Assembly: GCA_009823395.1 (NCBI GenBank)
Contig: CM020501.1
Location: forward strand, 15,340,361 to 15,404,360
DNA: 64,000 bases
Direction: 5' to 3'
From: Thamnaconus septentrionalis
Taxonomy: Eukaryota; Chordata; Actinopteri; Tetraodontiformes; Monacanthidae
How positions within the stretch are numbered: the first letter of the stretch is position 1; each line of letters begins with the position of its first letter. Shown here one piece after another: positions 61,815 to 64,000 of the stretch. The notes beneath the pieces are model-generated. The model did not search any database. It saw nothing but the letters and a program-made list of their open reading frames with translations, and had not been told where the DNA came from. The position numbers and the translations under genes were made by a program.

Positions 61815-62565
61815 GTGTTTGGATATGGAGACAAAAGAATCTCACATTTCTTTTCTCGTCTCAGACAAAAACCACCAGCTAACCTGCGTCAATCTGCCAT
61901 AACAGAGTTCTTGAAAAAAGAAAAAAAAAAAACTCCCTGCAAAAACAACTCCTGCAGGTCATCAGAACCTCACGTTCAAAGCACATGCAGCAAATACACT
62001 GAATGACCTGAATATCTGTTGGACCCCAAGCTCATTCGCCGTCACTTGTTTTATATTCACAGAGATGTATGATGCTTTGTGCTATTATCCCACACAAACT
62101 ACGGGGGAATATGAAGATAACAACATGGGTTTATATTTACAGTCATACAGAAGCTACTCGGATGGGGGGAGGACTGGAGGTTGGGTGCATATAACAGAAG
62201 AAGTGAAGTGATATGCAAATTTTGCCTTTCATTTACCCTGACTTTAATATGAAAATGAGCGGGGGAACGGAATACTGTATTCTGACACAACATGAGCTCT
62301 GAGGGGGGAAAAAAGAGAGAGATAGAAATAAAATAAAGCGCAACTCCTCAAGGGAATCAGGACCCAGTTGTCTTTCAGTGTGTAAAAGTTTGAGTTTAGC
62401 AGATTACAAAAAAAGAAGGAAACACAGAGGCAGGAAGTATAACTTGAGGAAGTAGGGCTTACAGGAAAGTGGGGTAGCGTTATCTGGCCATTGATCCTGA
62501 CACTGCGATGCATCTCTCGCTGGAGCTGCTTCTTCGTGCCCAGTTTGTACGGAGGGATTCCATCT
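54955..62565 (-). CDS. axin2: Axin-2, C-terminal half (eight exons), 5' part off window
   Basis: Minus-strand exons 62,565-62,463, 60,591-60,451, 59,895-59,474, 59,356-59,207, 59,103-58,873, 58,750-58,646, 57,996-57,871 and 55,081-54,955 (TAA) all have GT-AG borders and join in one frame, about 468 residues. Order: linker DGIPPY; GSK3-binding helix ([17 protein letters not shown]); beta-catenin-binding helix ([19 protein letters not shown]); His-rich block; conserved [33 protein letters not shown] domain; and C-terminus [10 protein letters not shown]. The ending, the His block and the DIX wording match Axin2 better than Axin1. Known role: cytoplasmic scaffold of the beta-catenin destruction complex with APC, GSK3 and CK1, polymerising through DIX. 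It is itself induced by Wnt/TCF as negative feedback. The start codon and RGS (APC-binding) domain must lie beyond base 64,000. The linker before DIX is shorter than in mammals. No break seen. Confidence 0.97.
56530..56590. repeat. Compound (GCAC)n/(CA)n microsatellite
   Basis: About 10 GCAC units followed by CA units, alternating purine-pyrimidine with Z-DNA potential, inside the last axin2 intron. Confidence 0.95.
56760..56930. promoter_or_regulatory. Candidate intronic regulatory element of axin2
   Basis: Unique sequence with GACCAAAGAAAAG (a TCF-like CAAAG), a 7-bp stem GCCCCTC/GAGGGGC around an AT-rich loop and TCATTGCTTTGTTTTC (a TCF/SOX-like CTTTGTT). The two CTTTG-type sites in an axin2 intron fit its known Wnt feedback. 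Function here is inference. Confidence 0.33.
57871..57996 (-). CDS. axin2: axin2 exon: first half of DIX domain
   Basis: Acceptor TTTTGTGTTTTTAG|, donor ACCG|GTAAAT. It encodes [18 protein letters not shown] and [17 protein letters not shown], the conserved opening of DIX, starting and ending in phase 2. Confidence 0.97.
57997..58645 (-). other. axin2: axin2 intron with a long GT/CG array
   Basis: GT-AG intron of about 650 bases. It holds the alternating array at 58,279-58,350 and a short CTT run next to the upstream donor. Confidence 0.85.
58279..58350. repeat. (GT)26-(CG)n alternating array
   Basis: About 52 bases of GT followed by CGCGCGCGTGTGTGCGCGCG, the most Z-DNA-prone stretch in the window. 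Confidence 0.96.
58646..58750 (-). CDS. axin2: axin2 exon: variable linker before DIX
   Basis: Acceptor TTTTTTTTAAAG|, donor GACGA|GTAAGT. In the spliced phase it reads [16 protein letters not shown] and so on, aligning with the QRDRNHS stretch of mammalian Axin2. Another frame of the same bases is open for longer but does not join its neighbours. Confidence 0.9.
58873..59103 (-). CDS. axin2: axin2 exon: proline-rich conserved segment
   Basis: Acceptor ATCCTTAACAG|, donor AAAG|GTGAGC, phase 2 at both ends. It contains [20 protein letters not shown] and [10 protein letters not shown], near-identical to mammalian Axin2, preceded by a Gly/His-rich stretch. Confidence 0.96.
59207..59356 (-). CDS. 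axin2: axin2 exon with conserved [10 protein letters not shown] block
   Basis: Acceptor CTGCACTTGCAG|, donor CACAG|GTACGA. It reads [16 protein letters not shown], then [18 protein letters not shown], the segment conserved in all axins. The early part is shorter than in mammals. Confidence 0.95.
59474..59895 (-). CDS. axin2: axin2 exon: beta-catenin-binding helix and His-rich block
   Basis: Acceptor TCCGACTGCCCAG|, donor CCTGC|GTGAGT, 422 bases. It opens with an acidic start (EEEREESSD), then [19 protein letters not shown], the helix that lies in the beta-catenin groove. An Arg/Ser/Pro-rich part with SPRSSSPD follows, then [20 protein letters not shown] and the Cys-containing QCLCPPGG. The His run is an Axin-family hallmark. 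Confidence 0.97.
60451..60591 (-). CDS. axin2: axin2 exon: GSK3-binding helix
   Basis: Acceptor TGTCCACCCTGCAG|, donor CAGGAG|GTACGG, 47 whole codons in phase 0. [14 protein letters not shown] is followed by the amphipathic helix [17 protein letters not shown] that docks on GSK3-beta in axins, then [11 protein letters not shown]. Confidence 0.97.
60592..62462 (-). other. axin2: axin2 intron with a (CA)n array
   Basis: GT-AG intron of about 1.87 kb. It holds G-rich patches near 60,845-60,900, purine-rich DNA near 61,110-61,160 and the array at 61,767-61,812. No further exon was recognised. Confidence 0.85.
61767..61812. repeat. (CA)n microsatellite
   Basis: About 23 uninterrupted CA units, intronic in axin2. 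Confidence 0.96.
62463..62565 (-). CDS. axin2: axin2 exon following the RGS region
   Basis: Acceptor TTGTCTTTTGCAG|, donor CTTTCCT|GTAAGC. It encodes [20 protein letters not shown] then [14 protein letters not shown], matching the linker after the RGS domain. The exon begins with one base of a codon whose first two bases are in an exon beyond the window. Confidence 0.95.
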
Positions 62566-64000
62566 CTGCAAAAGACAAGGGTATCACACATTTATATTTC
62601 ATGATTTAAAACCAGCAAGCCATCTTGTGCATTGTGCGTTGATCTCTCAACTGTGCTACTTGTACAAATCACACAAACCCTCAGCTGTCACTGCAGTGCA
62701 CCAATGCCCTCTGGGAGGTTCGCCGCTCAAGTGACCAACACAACACTGGCCAGAAACCACCCACTAAGCATGTTATGGCCTTGCCAAAAAGGCCCAGAAG
62801 CCCTTAAAGCCAAGGCAACAAAAACACACATAACAAAAACACGCCAGGACAATGGAGGAGATATGCTAAACATCCCATTGAGGACTTCAAAAGAAGAGCC
62901 CCGCTGATAAGATTACATCAGTCCTTGTCAACTCTGGCGTGGCTGTATAGACGGCAAAAAAGAAGCGACGCTGACCCCAGTTTAAAGTAGAAGGCTACAC
63001 AGTCTAGCGTGAAGCTAGCTGAGGCCGCTAGCAGCTTGGTTCTCGCCTAGTCGCGCTGATAAATTAATACAAACATAAAGGAAGCAGACCGGAATACCAG
63101 CAGTCTCTGGACAATTCAGCATTTATTCTGAGAATCTTATTCTCCGTTTTTCACCCGGCGTCTGCCCGCTTTTCCAGTCAGCTGCCACTTAAGCAGGGCC
63201 AATTATCTTGGCCGTTTTGGCTGCTCAGAAGTGTCTGACCTAGCCCAAACGCTACTTTTTCTGCTGCCTCTTTGAAATCTCACACTCATGCACATATGCA
63301 CCCGCTGCCATCTTCGTTTGGCAAGCGCTGTGCTGTGAGCCTCTGATCTTAGCAACATCAAAAGGCTGGTTTGTAAGATAAGGTAATGTTTGAAGTTGGT
63401 GCAGCAGCATTCCCCAGCGTCCAAGTAAATCCATAAATAAGATATAAGCAAAAAGAGAAAAAAAATCCCCCCCACCCCTTCATTCAGCACCCCCCATTCC
63501 CAAATCCTCTTCTTCTTGTTCTTTATCTGGGAAATGAGATTCAAATTTGCAATGAGCCTTTTAACCACAGTAATAAAAAAGGCCACACTAATGAAATTGT
63601 TCCCTCCAATGAAGGAAGTGAAGATTTTTTTTTTTTAAATCAGTCAGCGCAAGAGGCAAGAACAGGAAGGTCTAATTTACAGACCTTGGTAGCGGCCCCA
63701 GAGTTCTGATTTTGACAATGCATATGCCTAAAACAAGCCCCAGTCATTTAGCCGAGTCAAAAAAATTGGAGACAAACTACGACCAACATCAATGATTCAC
63801 AAACATGCGCCCTTTGGCACATCAAGCCATCATCCCTCAAGGCTCAGGAAGGAAGGAACACAGGAAACTATTCAAAAGTAAAAGAAAAAACAAAAAAAAA
63901 CAACTCAACAATCCAAAAGAACTCTGGTGCTAACGAGCACCCCAAAAAGTCAACAAGCAACACGCCGTCCCCGACACAAAGCTTGCCAACTTTTTTTTTT
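62566..64000 (-). other. axin2: axin2 intron reaching the window edge
   Basis: I looked here for the small exon that precedes DGIPPY in vertebrate Axin2 and for RGS-coding sequence and found neither. The stretch is therefore intronic, and the 5' exons lie further right. It is AT-moderate with no recognised repeat. Confidence 0.7.

Noticed and set aside
63200..63590. 127-codon minus-strand frame near the right edge, tested as a possible axin2 5' exon
   Set aside because: It has no RGS-domain or Axin linker residues and no suitable donor.
1..64000. Search for tRNA genes, CRISPR arrays, prokaryotic operons or viral genes
   Set aside because: None seen. The only tRNA-like boxes belong to the SINE copies, and the only regular arrays are simple microsatellites.

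Overview
The window looks like teleost fish genomic DNA. It carries two vertebrate multi-exon genes with GT-AG introns, many CA/GT microsatellites and several fish-type interspersed repeats (SINE-like, LINE tails, a Tc1-like remnant, a MITE). I could not place the species.

Layout. From 1 to 5.7 kb there is AT-rich intergenic DNA that contains an old duplicated segment (about 2.2-2.96 kb and 4.66-5.67 kb) with a SINE inserted in one copy. A perforin-1-like gene (prf1) on the + strand has its coding part in two exons at 5,780-6,315 and 6,547-7,708. From 7.7 to about 53 kb I see no gene that I can name. The first part of that gap (7.7-19.8 kb) is AT-rich and repeat-bearing. From about 20 kb on the sequence becomes more GC- and CpG-rich, with a promoter-like island near 20.1-20.8 kb. 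Several stretches there have the texture of conserved non-coding regulatory DNA: mixed GC content, low repetition, dense homeobox-, SOX-, TCF- and POU-like words. Three short + strand segments (42.63, 44.79-44.95 and 48.91-49.19 kb) look like possible exons of an unrecognised gene. They are reported as candidates only.

From 62,565 down to 54,955 the minus strand carries the last eight coding exons of axin2, the Wnt/beta-catenin negative-feedback scaffold. They run from just after the RGS region through the GSK3-binding helix, the beta-catenin-binding helix and the His-rich block to the C-terminal DIX domain and stop codon. All eight splice in phase. The probable 3' UTR reaches to about 52.93 kb. 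The 5' exons, with the start codon and RGS domain, lie beyond the right edge. prf1 and axin2 are convergent, about 45 kb apart, and have no obvious functional link. Perforin is a cytotoxic lymphocyte effector and axin2 is a developmental signalling regulator. The candidate regulatory stretches on the axin2 side are more plausibly tied to axin2 or to an unknown neighbour than to prf1.

Limits. No alignment or search was run. Repeat families, regulatory calls and candidate exons rest on reading the sequence and on recalled family features.
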